The translations under genes and the position numbers were made by a program. From contig QEUP01000004.1 in the NCBI GenBank assembly GCA_003577145.1, positions 185,752-249,751 on the forward strand: a stretch of DNA of 64,000 nucleotides. Direction: 5' to 3'. The stretch's first letter is position 1, and every line of letters starts with the position of its first letter. Source of the DNA: Acidobacteriota bacterium (GTDB taxonomy: Bacteria; Actinomycetota; Acidimicrobiia; Acidimicrobiales; Microtrichaceae). The notes below the pieces were generated by a model, which searched no databases, had not been told where the DNA came from, and saw nothing but the letters and a program-made list of their open reading frames with translations. Below are positions 17,966 to 26,826 of the stretch, in pieces.

Positions 17966-19144
17966 CTACCTGCGTACCGCCAGAACGGCGTTGACGCTGG
18001 CCAGCTCGACCTGGGCCTCGGCCGACAGCTGCCGAACGTACGCCTCATCTCTTTGCTCCGTCGGATCAGCCAGGAGGTCCGAGACGCTGAGTTTTGTGAA
18101 GCGCTCGGCGGTGTGGGCGGGCAGGCCACGACGGTAGCTGTCGAGGAACCACCGCAACGATGCAATCGGGTGGCCCCCTTTCGGAACCCCGGACCGGATG
18201 ACCTCGCATTCATCCACGAACAGGCCCTCCAGACCTTCCCGGGTCATGTTGAAGTAGTGATGTGGGTACCCGTGGTAGGGCTGGAGAAAGGGGACGGCGG
18301 CATAGATCTTCCCACCGCGCTTGGTGACCCTCACCAACTCGATAGCCGCGGCGAACGGATCCCTGAGGTGCTCGAGGACGTTGAGCGACAGCACGGCTTC
18401 GAAGCTCTCGTCGACAAACGGCAGCCGTTCGCCAATGCCAAGCACGTCGGTCGTCGGATAGGCCACGACTTCGAGATTCACCACCTGGGGGTAATAACGG
18501 GTTCGGAACCCGCAGCCGGCATCCAGAACGAGCCCCTCCGCGTGTTCATCGAGAATCTCGAGGACGTCCCTGTTGTATTCGTGAGAGGAGACGTGGGCGG
18601 TATCGACGACCCCCGCCTCCGCCCGCAGTTCCTCCGACAAGGTGTCGAAGCATGTGTCCCGTCGTTCGACGCGGACTCCGCAGCCGGGGCAAATGAGTAC
18701 CTCGTCGCGCCTTGGTCCGAGTTCAGAGCCGCAGGCCGAGCACGCTAGGAGTGGCTCGATGCGATCCAGCTTCGCCGCCTTGCGTTCATCGAACTCCCGT
18801 AGGACAGCCTCCTCAACCTCGACATCGACGGGTACGACGTACTCGTCGCCCTCGTGGATGACCACCATGTCAACGCCGCACGCCACCTCGCTCACATGCA
18901 TCAACGAGTTGAAGCCGAACACATGGTGAGCCGGGAAGACCTCGCGAACATCGGGCCGGTCGTTGCGAACCAACGAGAGCTCGCGGGCAGCGCCGCTCAC
19001 CACACGCAGACGAGGCGCTTCGAAGCGTTCCGTCGACGGCATGGCAACCCACCCGGCAATCTGCACGGCCGTGGAAGCCACCGCCTGCCCCGAGCGCGGG
19101 GAATCGATGTGGAACGCGAAGGGCAGCTCATCACTTGGGCCCAC
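17966..19144 (-). CDS. SAM-dependent methyltransferase with zinc-ribbon segment
   Basis: The 392 aa product has three parts. An N-terminal beta-rich region (1-120) is followed by a four-cysteine ribbon (CSACG near 135 and CPGC near 152). A class I methyltransferase domain begins at about 185, with SAM motif LVLDAGCGF, acidic strand end and SLNVLEHLRDP, typical of Methyltransf_11. A final segment, PYHGYPHHYFNMT, is seen in family members that act on glycan or lipid-linked substrates. The GTG start is supported by a TAGTCT box 6 nt upstream. It is probably co-transcribed with the SnoaL-like gene. Confidence 0.78.
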   Translation of the reverse strand: MGPSDELPFAFHIDSPRSGQAVASTAVQIAGWVAMPSTERFEAPRLRVVSGAARELSLVRNDRPDVREVFPAHHVFGFNSLMHVSEVACGVDMVVIHEGDEYVVPVDVEVEEAVLREFDERKAAKLDRIEPLLACSACGSELGPRRDEVLICPGCGVRVERRDTCFDTLSEELRAEAGVVDTAHVSSHEYNRDVLEILDEHAEGLVLDAGCGFRTRYYPQVVNLEVVAYPTTDVLGIGERLPFVDESFEAVLSLNVLEHLRDPFAAAIELVRVTKRGGKIYAAVPFLQPYHGYPHHYFNMTREGLEGLFVDECEVIRSGVPKGGHPIASLRWFLDSYRRGLPAHTAERFTKLSVSDLLADPTEQRDEAYVRQLSAEAQVELASVNAVLAVRR

Positions 19145-19150
19145 TACCGC

Positions 19151-19156
19151 AGACTA
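19151..19156 (-). promoter_or_regulatory. -10 box of a leaderless promoter
   Basis: TAGTCT on the minus strand is followed by 6 nt and then the GTG start at 19144 of the methyltransferase. No ribosome-binding site is present. Confidence 0.5.
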
Positions 19157-19175
19157 GTCGCCCGATCGGCTCTGC

Positions 19176-20786
19176 TCATTCCTGGCGTGCCGACCGCTCC
19201 CCCGCGGCCACGCTCCAGGTCGGTCCCTCTACCAGCTCCGCGGCGGGGTCGGTGACGTCGCTCACATACCGAAAGGTCGTGGTGAACTCATCGGGTGTGA
19301 CCTGGCAGACCACGTAGCCGTTGCGTGGATCGAAGTACTTCACCTGCGGGTTCGCAGAGGTGTAATCCTCGTCGAACACAGCCGCGCTGATCGACGTGAC
19401 CAGGAACTCCGGGGCGGCGACCGGTGACTCCGGATCGTAGGGATCGGGCTTCAGGTCGGCGACGAAGCTTGCGTGGTAGTCGCCGGACAAGATGACCGGG
19501 TTGCGGATGTCCTCGTCCACAAGGAACTGCGCCAACCTCTGTCGGGCAGCGGGATACCCGTCCCAGGACTCGAGGTAGAAGCGCGGCTCCCCGCCGGCCG
19601 GATCGGGGGCCTTGAACCCCGACATCAGTATCTGTTGCACGATGAGGTTCCACTGGGACTCCGAGGACAGCAGTGCCTCCTCCAGCCACGCCTCCTGCTC
19701 GGTGCCGAGGAGTGTTCGCTGCTCGTCCAGCGCCTCGTCGCAGAGGGGACCGAAATCGAACAGCGACGAATCCCTGCACTCCGGCGGGTCACCGAACTGC
19801 TTGACGTCGAGCAGCACGATGTCGACGAGATCGCCGTAGGGAGCTGCCCGGTAGGTGTGCACCTCCTCAAACGACTCGGTGTCGTCGATCCTCATCGGCA
19901 TGTGCTCGTAGTAGGCCTGGTAGGCGGCTGCCCGGCGCTGCCTGAACTCCTCCTCGGAGACGTCTTCCTCGCTGACATCGCCCTCGTAGTTGTTCTCCAC
20001 CTCGTGGTCGTCCCATATCGTCAGCCAGGGGACCCGCGCGTGTGCCTCCCTGAGCTCCTGCTCCCCCCGGTACTGGGCGTACCGCAGGCGGTAGTCGTCG
20101 AGGGTGACCGCCTCGCCACCGGCGTGGTCGCGGATGCGGAAGAGGGATTCGACCTGGTCGGGTCCGTACTCGTAGATGTAGTCGCCGAGGAACAACACGA
20201 ACTCGATGTCCTCGTCGAGCATGTGGCGGTAGGCGCTGAAATAGCCGTCCTGGTAGTTCTGGCACGACGCCATCGCGAAACGCAGGCGCTCAGGCGAGGA
20301 ATCGGCGGCCGGGAAGGTGCGGGTGCGGCCGACCGGGCTCACAGCCTCACCGACCCTGAAGCGGTAGTAGTAGCCCGTCGCCGGCTGCAAGCCGGACGCG
20401 TCGACGTGCACGGAATGAGCCAGCTCAGGCAGCGCGTCGACTGCTCCGGTGGCGACGAGGCCGGAGAAGGCTTCGTCCGTGGAGACCTCCCACACGACCT
20501 TCACCACCTCATCGGGCATCCCGCCGCCGTTCATCGGATCGGGAGCCAGACGCGTCCAGAGGATGACGCTGTCGGCGGTGGGATCGCCGGAGGCAACGCC
20601 CAGTGCGAACAGGTCACCTTCGACGTCGACGCCCGGCACCTCCAGCGGCACCGAGCTCGACGAAGTCCCGCCATCGGAAGCCCCGTCCTTGCCCGAGCAA
20701 GCAGCCGCAACCACTCCGGCGATGGTCGCACCGAGAAAGGCCCGCCTGCTCAGGTCGTGCGGGCGTACGCCTCGATCAGCCTTCAC
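19176..20786 (-). CDS. phoD: PhoD-like alkaline phosphatase/phosphodiesterase, Tat-exported lipoprotein
   Basis: The 536 aa product has a twin-arginine signal (LSRRAFLGATIAG) followed by a lipobox-like VAAAC, so Tat export and lipid anchoring are likely. A fibronectin-like N domain precedes the PhoD metallophosphatase core, with FLGDYIYEYG, WDDHEVENNY and GDYHASF providing Fe/Ca ligands. It would release phosphate from extracellular phosphodiesters. The start is taken at GTG 20786, because the longer in-frame extension overlaps the upstream SRPBCC gene. With this start the overlap is 11 nt, suggesting coupling. No Pho box was recognised. Confidence 0.88.
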   Translation of the reverse strand: MKADRGVRPHDLSRRAFLGATIAGVVAAACSGKDGASDGGTSSSSVPLEVPGVDVEGDLFALGVASGDPTADSVILWTRLAPDPMNGGGMPDEVVKVVWEVSTDEAFSGLVATGAVDALPELAHSVHVDASGLQPATGYYYRFRVGEAVSPVGRTRTFPAADSSPERLRFAMASCQNYQDGYFSAYRHMLDEDIEFVLFLGDYIYEYGPDQVESLFRIRDHAGGEAVTLDDYRLRYAQYRGEQELREAHARVPWLTIWDDHEVENNYEGDVSEEDVSEEEFRQRRAAAYQAYYEHMPMRIDDTESFEEVHTYRAAPYGDLVDIVLLDVKQFGDPPECRDSSLFDFGPLCDEALDEQRTLLGTEQEAWLEEALLSSESQWNLIVQQILMSGFKAPDPAGGEPRFYLESWDGYPAARQRLAQFLVDEDIRNPVILSGDYHASFVADLKPDPYDPESPVAAPEFLVTSISAAVFDEDYTSANPQVKYFDPRNGYVVCQVTPDEFTTTFRYVSDVTDPAAELVEGPTWSVAAGERSARQE

Positions 20787-21222
20787 CTTGCCCCCGCCGC
20801 TCGTCTGCTTGCCTCGCCAGGCCCTCGGCGAGGTCCTCGCAGAGCTTGCGAGCCATCCGCTTGAGAGCCCATCCCATCGCCGGCATGTCCGGCTCCATGT
20901 CGATACGCCATGTGATCTTGGTTCCATCGCCGGCGACGGCGAGCTCGACGCGCCCGTCCCAGCGCTTGATCGGGAGGCCCTTGGTCATGCGGTAGGCGAG
21001 CGTCTTCGGAGCGTCGAACTCGGTGATCTCCTCGACGACCCTGATGGGCCCGGACCTGAGGACCCTGACGGCACCGACACCGTTGGCGTCGGGGGATCCC
21101 TGTTGCTCCAGCTCGACCGATTTGACCCTCGCCCAGGACGGCATTCCTTCGTGGTCGGACAGGACCTCCCAGACCGTCTCCACCGGAGCGGTGCTGTGTT
21201 GGATGGACTCGAATGCGGGCAT
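20776..21222 (-). CDS. SRPBCC (START-like) family protein
   Basis: The 148 aa product has the polyketide-cyclase/START-like layout. It opens with a strand containing SIQHSTAPVETVWEVLSDHE, has the conserved PSWARVKSVEL region, and ends with a long C-terminal helix (MGWALKRMARKLCEDLAEGL). Such proteins bind hydrophobic ligands. The ATG at 21222 is preferred over 21246 because a TACGGT box sits 6 nt upstream. It overlaps the phoD start by 11 nt. The ligand is unknown. Confidence 0.8.
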   Translation of the reverse strand: MPAFESIQHSTAPVETVWEVLSDHEGMPSWARVKSVELEQQGSPDANGVGAVRVLRSGPIRVVEEITEFDAPKTLAYRMTKGLPIKRWDGRVELAVAGDGTKITWRIDMEPDMPAMGWALKRMARKLCEDLAEGLARQADERRGQGEG

Positions 21223-21228
21223 ACAGCA

Positions 21229-21234
21229 ACCGTA
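21229..21234 (-). promoter_or_regulatory. -10 box of a leaderless promoter
   Basis: TACGGT on the minus strand, 6 nt before the ATG at 21222, decides the start of the SRPBCC gene. A second leaderless promoter faces away from it at 21296. Confidence 0.5.
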
Positions 21235-21295
21235 GCGAGCAAACAAGTGCCGGTGCCCAGGCGCAGCCGGGTGGCTTCCCGCCTCGTGCCAGGGT

Positions 21296-21301
21296 TACCT
21301 T
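21296..21301 (+). promoter_or_regulatory. -10 box of a leaderless promoter
   Basis: TACCTT is followed by 6 nt and the GTG at 21308 of the MaoC-like gene. No Shine-Dalgarno sequence is visible. Confidence 0.5.
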
Positions 21302-21307
21302 GCGAAC

Positions 21308-21796
21308 GTGCCCGAGAACGAGCCGGCCACCGACGCTCGACACGAGCTCGCTTACCTCGAGGACTTCGAGGTCGGCATGGTTCGCCGCTCCCGTGCCGAC
21401 TACTACCTCGACCCCGACGAGATCAAGACCTTCGCGGCGAAGTGGGATCCCCAGCCATGGCACCTCGACGAGGACGCCGCCCGGGACTCGACCTTCGCCG
21501 GCCTCGTCACCTGCGCGCCTCACCTGTTCTGCATACAAGCCTGGCTGCTGGCACGATCGGACCCGCAGCCGGCACTGATCGCGGGTCTGGGGATGGACGA
21601 GCTGCGCCTGGTGAGCCCCGGCCGGGCCGGTGATCGGCTCTCGCTCACGGCCGAGACCATCGCCGTGCGCCCATCAGTGAGCCGCCCCGGAGCCGGTATC
21701 GTGCGCACTGCTACAAGGCTCCACAACCAGAGCGACGATACGGTCATGACGACGGTGGGCTCGATGATGGTCCATCGCCGCAGCGCGGCCCGCTGA
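21308..21796 (+). CDS. MaoC-like (R)-enoyl-CoA hydratase
   Basis: The 162 aa product is a single hot-dog domain. The hydratase-2 motif is present as AAKWDPQPWHLDEDAA, with the Asp and His of the catalytic dyad near residues 46 and 51, then STFAGLVTCAPH. It would hydrate 2-enoyl-CoA. GTG start, apparently leaderless. It is followed at 33 nt by an SDR and a zinc dehydrogenase, consistent with a hydratase-dehydrogenase series. Confidence 0.85.
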   Translation: MPENEPATDARHELAYLEDFEVGMVRRSRADYYLDPDEIKTFAAKWDPQPWHLDEDAARDSTFAGLVTCAPHLFCIQAWLLARSDPQPALIAGLGMDELRLVSPGRAGDRLSLTAETIAVRPSVSRPGAGIVRTATRLHNQSDDTVMTTVGSMMVHRRSAAR

Positions 21797-21814
21797 CCCG
21801 GGGCTCCACACGAG

Positions 21815-21820
21815 TAAGGT
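21815..21820 (+). promoter_or_regulatory. -10 box of a leaderless promoter
   Basis: TAAGGT is followed by 8 nt and the ATG at 21829 of the SDR gene. Confidence 0.4.
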
Positions 21821-21828
21821 CCTCGGCC

Positions 21829-22611
21829 ATGGACCTCGACGGAGCAAGGGTTCTCATCACCGGTGCGTCCTCGGGAATCGGGGCCACGACGGCCCGGATG
21901 CTCGCCGGGAAGGGGGCGACGGTCGGGTTGGTCGCCCGGCGTGCCGAGCGACTCGACGAGGTCCTGGCTGACTGCCGGCAGCACACTCCCGACAGCGAGC
22001 GCTGGGCCGTGGACCTCAGCGATCTCGATGCCGCCGAACGGGTCGTGCTGGAAGCCTGGGACCGCTGGGGAGGGCTCGACGCGCTGGTCAACAATGCCGC
22101 CCTCCCCAAGCGCCGCCATATCACCCACCTCACCTTCGAGGAGCTCGACGACATCATGCGGCTCAACTTCGGGTCACCGGCACGCATGACGATGGCAGTG
22201 CTGCCCCGCATGATCGAGCGCGACCGAGGCGTGATCGTCAACGTGTCCTCGATGGGCGGACGGGTCGGCATCGCCGACGAGTCGGCGTACTGTGCTTCGA
22301 AGTTCGCGTTGTGCGGTTGGAGCGAGTCGCTGGCGCTGGACCTGTGGCAAACCGGGGTCGAGGTCCGGCTGGTCATCCCCGGCCCCATCGACACCGAGAT
22401 ATGGGACCGCCCCGACAACGAGCCGGCCCGGTACGACGGCGAGCTGTTCCCGCCCGAGGTGGTGGCCGAGGGAATCGCCGCGGCGATCAGCGACGACCAC
22501 TTCGAGTACTACTGCCCCGACCTCAAAGGGGTCGTCGAGTTCAAGAGTGGCGACATCGACACCTACCTGCTGGGGGCGGCCGAGGCCCTCAAGCCACCGG
22601 AGGAGCGGTGA
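21829..22611 (+). CDS. Short-chain dehydrogenase/reductase
   Basis: The 260 aa product is a classical SDR with TGASSGIG at 12-19, NNAA near 88, catalytic Ser in NVSSMGG and YCASKFAL carrying Tyr and Lys. The basic VARRAER after beta-2 suggests NADP preference. The C-terminal part (HFEYYCPDLKGVVEFKSGD) is long for a simple reductase. Its TGA overlaps the GTG of the next gene as GTGA, so the two are translationally coupled. The substrate is unknown; an acyl-CoA or steroid alcohol is plausible from context. Confidence 0.85.
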   Translation: MDLDGARVLITGASSGIGATTARMLAGKGATVGLVARRAERLDEVLADCRQHTPDSERWAVDLSDLDAAERVVLEAWDRWGGLDALVNNAALPKRRHITHLTFEELDDIMRLNFGSPARMTMAVLPRMIERDRGVIVNVSSMGGRVGIADESAYCASKFALCGWSESLALDLWQTGVEVRLVIPGPIDTEIWDRPDNEPARYDGELFPPEVVAEGIAAAISDDHFEYYCPDLKGVVEFKSGDIDTYLLGAAEALKPPEER

Positions 22612-23843
22612 AGGCGCTCGTCTTCGGCGTCGACCCCGATCCGGTCGAAGCCCCGCCCGAGGACGCGCCACGGCTGGTTCAGCACCTGGCGACCACCCCG
22701 ATGGCGATCCAGGAGATCGACGACCCGAAGCTGCTCGGCCCCGACTGGGCGGTGCTCGACACCCGGCTCAGCGGCGTCTGCGGATCCGACACCAAGCAGA
22801 TCCTGATGGATTTCGAGGACGGCGGTGACAGTCCCATGACCGCGCTGATCACCTTCCCCCAGGTCCTGGGCCACGAGGTCATCGCGACCGTGGCAGAGGC
22901 GGGGCCGGAGCTGACAGGGATCGAGACGGGACAGCGGGTGGTGCTCAACCCTTGGCTGTCGTGTGCTCCCCGCGGGATCGACCCTCCCTGCCCCGCCTGC
23001 CAGGCCGGCGACCTCAGCCTGTGCTGGAACTTCACCAAGGGCCGACTCGCAGCCGGCATCCACTCCGGTAACTCCGCCGATGCCACCGGCGGCTTCGCCG
23101 AGAAGCTGCCGGCCCACCAGTCGATGATGTTCCCGGTGCCCGACGGGATGCCCGACGAGGTGGCGGTGCTCGCCGACCCGTTCTCGGTGTCGCTGCACGC
23201 CATCACCCGCAACCCGCCCCCTGAGAGCGGTCGGGTCGTCGTCTACGGATCGGGTGCACTGGGGACGACCGCCAACGCCATCCTCCACGCGCTCTACCCG
23301 GGCGTCGAGGTGGCCACCGTGGCCGCCTGGCCGGCCCAGGCAGCTCTCGCCGAACGGCTGGGTGCCACCGTCTTCCACCACGAACCGGCTGAGGCCGTGA
23401 TCGGGCAACTCGCCGAGTGGTCGGGGGCCGGCCGCGAGATGCTGCATCCGTGGGAGGGGCTTCCCCTCGTCCATCCCGGCCACATCGACGTGGTCTACGA
23501 CACGGTCGGCTCACCCCGGACCGTCGAGATCGACATGCGGGTACTTGCCTCCAAGGGCCGCCTGGTGCAGCTGGGGGTGAGCGCACCGGGTCGTTTCGAG
23601 TGGACGCCGTGGTACTTCAAGGAACTGCGCCTTCTCGGCTCGAACGCCTTCGGCGTGGAGCAGGTGGAGGGGGTCCGCAAGCACGCCATGGAGCACTACT
23701 TCGACCTGGTGACGGTGGGCCGCATCGACCTGTCGGGCATGCTCACCCACGAGTTCCGTCTCGACGAGTGGCGCAGCGCCATCCGCACCCTCATCGACCA
23801 GGGCGAGACCGGCGCCATCAAGGTGGCCTTCGACTTCAGGTAG
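22608..23843 (+). CDS. Zinc-dependent alcohol dehydrogenase (MDR family)
   Basis: The 411 aa product has catalytic zinc ligands in SGVCGSDT and LGHEVIA and a GroES-like N domain. A partial structural-zinc lobe (PCPACQAGDLSLC) precedes the Rossmann domain with VYGSGALGTTANA. It is longer than ordinary ADHs because of an insert around WSGAGREMLHPWEG. GTG start coupled to the upstream SDR. It probably oxidises an alcohol produced in the pathway; the substrate is not predictable. Confidence 0.85.
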   Translation: MKALVFGVDPDPVEAPPEDAPRLVQHLATTPMAIQEIDDPKLLGPDWAVLDTRLSGVCGSDTKQILMDFEDGGDSPMTALITFPQVLGHEVIATVAEAGPELTGIETGQRVVLNPWLSCAPRGIDPPCPACQAGDLSLCWNFTKGRLAAGIHSGNSADATGGFAEKLPAHQSMMFPVPDGMPDEVAVLADPFSVSLHAITRNPPPESGRVVVYGSGALGTTANAILHALYPGVEVATVAAWPAQAALAERLGATVFHHEPAEAVIGQLAEWSGAGREMLHPWEGLPLVHPGHIDVVYDTVGSPRTVEIDMRVLASKGRLVQLGVSAPGRFEWTPWYFKELRLLGSNAFGVEQVEGVRKHAMEHYFDLVTVGRIDLSGMLTHEFRLDEWRSAIRTLIDQGETGAIKVAFDFR

Positions 23844-23866
23844 CCCTCCCTTCGAGCTGCGTCTGC

Positions 23867-23885
23867 GTATCACGTTTCGTGACAC
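23867..23885. promoter_or_regulatory. Palindrome between zinc dehydrogenase and acyl-CoA dehydrogenase
   Basis: GTATCACG-TTT-CGTGACAC is a dyad with 7 of 8 bases paired in each arm, 24 nt after the zinc dehydrogenase stop. It could be an operator or a weak hairpin terminator. It differs from the TGAC-N6-GTCA class found 165 nt downstream. Confidence 0.35.
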
Positions 23886-24049
23886 ACCCGGACCATGCCC
23901 CGAGCGGTGTCGGTGGGGCTCGGCGACGACGCGCTGAACGCCCTCGGCCTCGACTGGCCCGGCCAGGCGGTCCGTACTCCTCCAGGTGGAGGACTCGGTG
24001 ACACCACCGCCATCGCAGCCGCGGCCGGCGCAGACACGGCGGCGCAACC

Positions 24050-24063
24050 TGACACGACCGTCA
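24050..24063. promoter_or_regulatory. Candidate operator TGAC-N6-GTCA, site 3
   Basis: TGACACGACCGTCA ends 10 nt upstream of the TACCAT -10 box of the acyl-CoA dehydrogenase at 24086, so it covers the -35 region. The preceding bases CC match sites 4, 5 and 6. Confidence 0.55.
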
Positions 24064-24073
24064 CGCCTGTCGC

Positions 24074-24079
24074 TACCAT
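24074..24079 (+). promoter_or_regulatory. -10 box of a leaderless promoter
   Basis: TACCAT is followed by 6 nt and the ATG at 24086. There is no ribosome site. Confidence 0.5.
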
Positions 24080-24085
24080 CTCGCC

Positions 24086-25291
24086 ATGGACCTGCTCGCC
24101 GAGACCGACGACCAGCAGGCGCTGCGCCGGCTGGCACGTGACGTCGCCGAGCGCTCGCTGGAGCCCACGGCGAGGCACTGGGACGAGACCGAGGAGTTCC
24201 CCCACGCTTCCTGGAAGGCCCTGCGCGAGGCCGACCTGTTCACCGTGACCGTCGGCGAGCGCTACGGCGGTATGGGCATGGGAGACGTGGAGTCCACGAT
24301 CGTGCTCGAGGAGCTGGCGCGGGTCGACGTCTCGTCGTCGATCATGTGCCAGCTCAACTTCAACGGCCCACCAAGAGCCATCGAACACCTCGGCAACGAC
24401 ATCCTCAAGGAGAGGTGGTTGCCACGCGTCGCCTCGGGCGAGGTGCTGTTCTGCATCGGTATCACCGAGCCCGACGCCGGCTCGGCGGCAAACCTCATGC
24501 GGGCCTCCCTGACCGAGGACCCGACGGGTGGATACCGGCTCAACGCCTACAAGAACTACGTCACGGGCGGCCACGTAGCCGCGGCGTGCCTGGTGTGGTG
24601 CCGCTTCCCGGGGGGCAACGGCGCCAAGGGCATCGGCGCGGTCGTCGTCGACCTCGAAAAGGACGGCGTCAGCGTGGCGGGAACCCACGAGAAGATGGGG
24701 CTACGGGGCTGCACCGAGGCGGAGCTGGCCTTCGACGACGTCCACATCGACGACGAGGAGATACTCCTCCGAGGAGAGCCTGACGACGCCGAGGCGTTCA
24801 AGACCCTGCTATCGCACCTCAACCACGAGCGCTGCGGGAACGCCGCGATGTGCGTCGGGGCCGCCCAAGGGGCGTTGGAGCATGCCATCCGCTACCTGAA
24901 CGAGCGCACCGTGGCCGGCCGGCCTCTCGCCGGGCTTCAGGGGCTCCAGTGGAAGATCGCCGACATGGCAACGCAACTCGAATCGGCACGTCTGCTTCTC
25001 TACCGGGCAGTAAAGGCCGCCGACCCCCACGGCACACCCCCAGCCCTGGAGACCGCGATGGCCAAGTCGGCCGCCAACCTCGCCGCCAAGTTCGTGTGTG
25101 ACGAGGCCATCCAGATCCACGGCGGCTACGGGTTCAGCCGGGAGTATCCGCTGGAGCGCATCTACCGCGACATCCGCGGGCTGTGCATCGGAGCGGGCAC
25201 GGTCGAGGTGACCAAGAACTACGTCGGCTCCAACCTCTTGAAGGGCCGAACGACCGCCAGCCCCGGCTGGAAGAAGCCCGTCATCCCGTGA
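24086..25291 (+). CDS. Acyl-CoA dehydrogenase, isovaleryl/long-chain type
   Basis: The 401 aa product is a full-length single-module FAD-dependent acyl-CoA dehydrogenase. It shows CIGITEPDAGSA (FAD/substrate signature), IQIHGGYGFSREYPLERIYRD and the C-terminal CIGAGTVEVTKN. In that last motif the Glu used as base by medium-chain enzymes is replaced (GAGT instead of EGT). Helix G carries NHERCGN, whose Glu is the base position of isovaleryl-CoA and long-chain enzymes. It is followed by an AMP-ligase whose ATG overlaps its stop (TGATG). Regulation by the palindrome at 24050 is inferred. Confidence 0.92.
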   Translation: MDLLAETDDQQALRRLARDVAERSLEPTARHWDETEEFPHASWKALREADLFTVTVGERYGGMGMGDVESTIVLEELARVDVSSSIMCQLNFNGPPRAIEHLGNDILKERWLPRVASGEVLFCIGITEPDAGSAANLMRASLTEDPTGGYRLNAYKNYVTGGHVAAACLVWCRFPGGNGAKGIGAVVVDLEKDGVSVAGTHEKMGLRGCTEAELAFDDVHIDDEEILLRGEPDDAEAFKTLLSHLNHERCGNAAMCVGAAQGALEHAIRYLNERTVAGRPLAGLQGLQWKIADMATQLESARLLLYRAVKAADPHGTPPALETAMAKSAANLAAKFVCDEAIQIHGGYGFSREYPLERIYRDIRGLCIGAGTVEVTKNYVGSNLLKGRTTASPGWKKPVIP

Positions 25292-26826
25292 TGATCACCC
25301 CTGCGGATTGGAACCCCCGATCCGCTCACTACCGCCGACCCGGAGGACCCTGGGACGGCCCGGGGTTGGACGAGCAACTCACCGATGCCGGTGGGTGTCC
25401 CGATCTGGTCGTCGACTCCGAGCGGAGGCTCTCGGCGGAAGAGGTGCTACAGCTCGTTGCACGCGTCGCCGGCTGGCTGCGGCAATCGGGGGTGCAACCG
25501 GGTGACTCGATCTGCTGGCAGCTGCCCAACTGGCACGACGCGGTCATCCTCTACCGCGCGTGCTGGCGGGTCGGGGCGGTGGCCGTGCCGCTCCACAACC
25601 GGGCGGGCCCGCGAGAGGTCGGGTCCCTCGTCGACCGCATCGGACCGTCGATGCTGATCGCGGCCGGTGAATCGGCGGCTGCATCCCGGCCGGAGGCCGT
25701 TCTCATAGACGGACCGGGTGGACTCGGAACGCTCGTCGCACGCGGGACCGTCGACTGCACCGCTGGAGCGGGCGAGGACCCCGCGGTGGTGCTGTTCACC
25801 GCCGGCACCAGCGGTGAGCCCAAAGGTGTCATCCACTCCGGGCAGGCGCTCGCCTACAAGGCCCGGCTCATGGTCGGTGTGCACGGCCTCGACAGCACGG
25901 ACGCGGTGCTCATGCCGGCCCCGCTGGCTCACGTCTCGGGCTTGCTGAACGGAGTGCTCGTCCCCGGATCCGTCCCGCTGAAGACGGTCCTGATGGATCG
26001 CTGGGACCCCGAACATGCGCTGGAGATCATCGAGCAGGAGCAGATCACCTTCATGGTCGGCCCACCGACCTTCTTCACCGGGTTGATGCGCGCGCCGGGG
26101 TTCGAACCCGAGCGGGTCGAGTCGTTGCGGTTGGTGTCGAGCGGCGGTGCCGGGGTGAGCTCCGCCTTTGCCAGAGAGGCCTCCGAACGGCTCGGGTGCC
26201 TGGTGAAGCGCACCTACGGCTCCACCGAGGCACCGACCATCACGACCAGCCACGAGGGCGACGACGCTGATCGGGCCACCTCGACAGACGGCCGTCCCGC
26301 CGGGGAGGTGGAGCTGATGGTCGTCGATCCCGAGAGCGGGCAGCGGCTGGGAGCCGACGAGAGCGGTGAGCTGAGGGTCAGGGGCCCGGAGCTGTTCGCC
26401 GGCTACACCGACCCCGCCCGCACCGCCGAGGCCGTCACCGACGGCTGGTTCTGCACCGGAGACCTGGCCACCATCGACACCAACGGCTGGCTGACCATCG
26501 TCGGCCGGCTGAAGGACGTCATCATCCGCGGCGGCGAGAACATAGCCACGGCCGAGGTCGAGTCGATCCTCGAGGCCCATCCGGCGGTACTTGCTGCCGT
26601 AGCGGTGGGCTATCCCGACGACGAGTTGGGCGAGAAGGTCGCCGCCTTCGTGGTCACCGCCGGAGTGTTCGGGCTGGAGCAGTGCCGGGAATGGTTCCTC
26701 GATCAGGGCGTCGCCCGGTTCAAGACGCCTGAGCGGGTCATCCGCCTCGACGAGCTGCCCACGCTGGCCGCCGGCAAGGTCGACCGCGCCGCCCTCCGTG
26801 CCCGCGCTGCTGACTCAGATCACTGA
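25291..26826 (+). CDS. AMP-forming acyl-CoA synthetase (FadD-like)
   Basis: The 511 aa product has the complete ANL set: P-loop FTAGTSGEPKGV (A3), YGSTEAPT (A5), GWFCTGDLA (A7), GRLKDVIIRGGENI (A8 hinge) and the C-terminal AAGKVDRAAL with the catalytic Lys. It would activate a carboxylic acid to its CoA ester for the neighbouring dehydrogenases. The ATG overlaps the acyl-CoA dehydrogenase stop by one base, so the pair is coupled. A GTG three bases earlier is also possible. The 3' end overlaps the convergent acyl-CoA dehydrogenase gene by 12 nt. Confidence 0.9.
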   Translation: MITPADWNPRSAHYRRPGGPWDGPGLDEQLTDAGGCPDLVVDSERRLSAEEVLQLVARVAGWLRQSGVQPGDSICWQLPNWHDAVILYRACWRVGAVAVPLHNRAGPREVGSLVDRIGPSMLIAAGESAAASRPEAVLIDGPGGLGTLVARGTVDCTAGAGEDPAVVLFTAGTSGEPKGVIHSGQALAYKARLMVGVHGLDSTDAVLMPAPLAHVSGLLNGVLVPGSVPLKTVLMDRWDPEHALEIIEQEQITFMVGPPTFFTGLMRAPGFEPERVESLRLVSSGGAGVSSAFAREASERLGCLVKRTYGSTEAPTITTSHEGDDADRATSTDGRPAGEVELMVVDPESGQRLGADESGELRVRGPELFAGYTDPARTAEAVTDGWFCTGDLATIDTNGWLTIVGRLKDVIIRGGENIATAEVESILEAHPAVLAAVAVGYPDDELGEKVAAFVVTAGVFGLEQCREWFLDQGVARFKTPERVIRLDELPTLAAGKVDRAALRARAADSDH

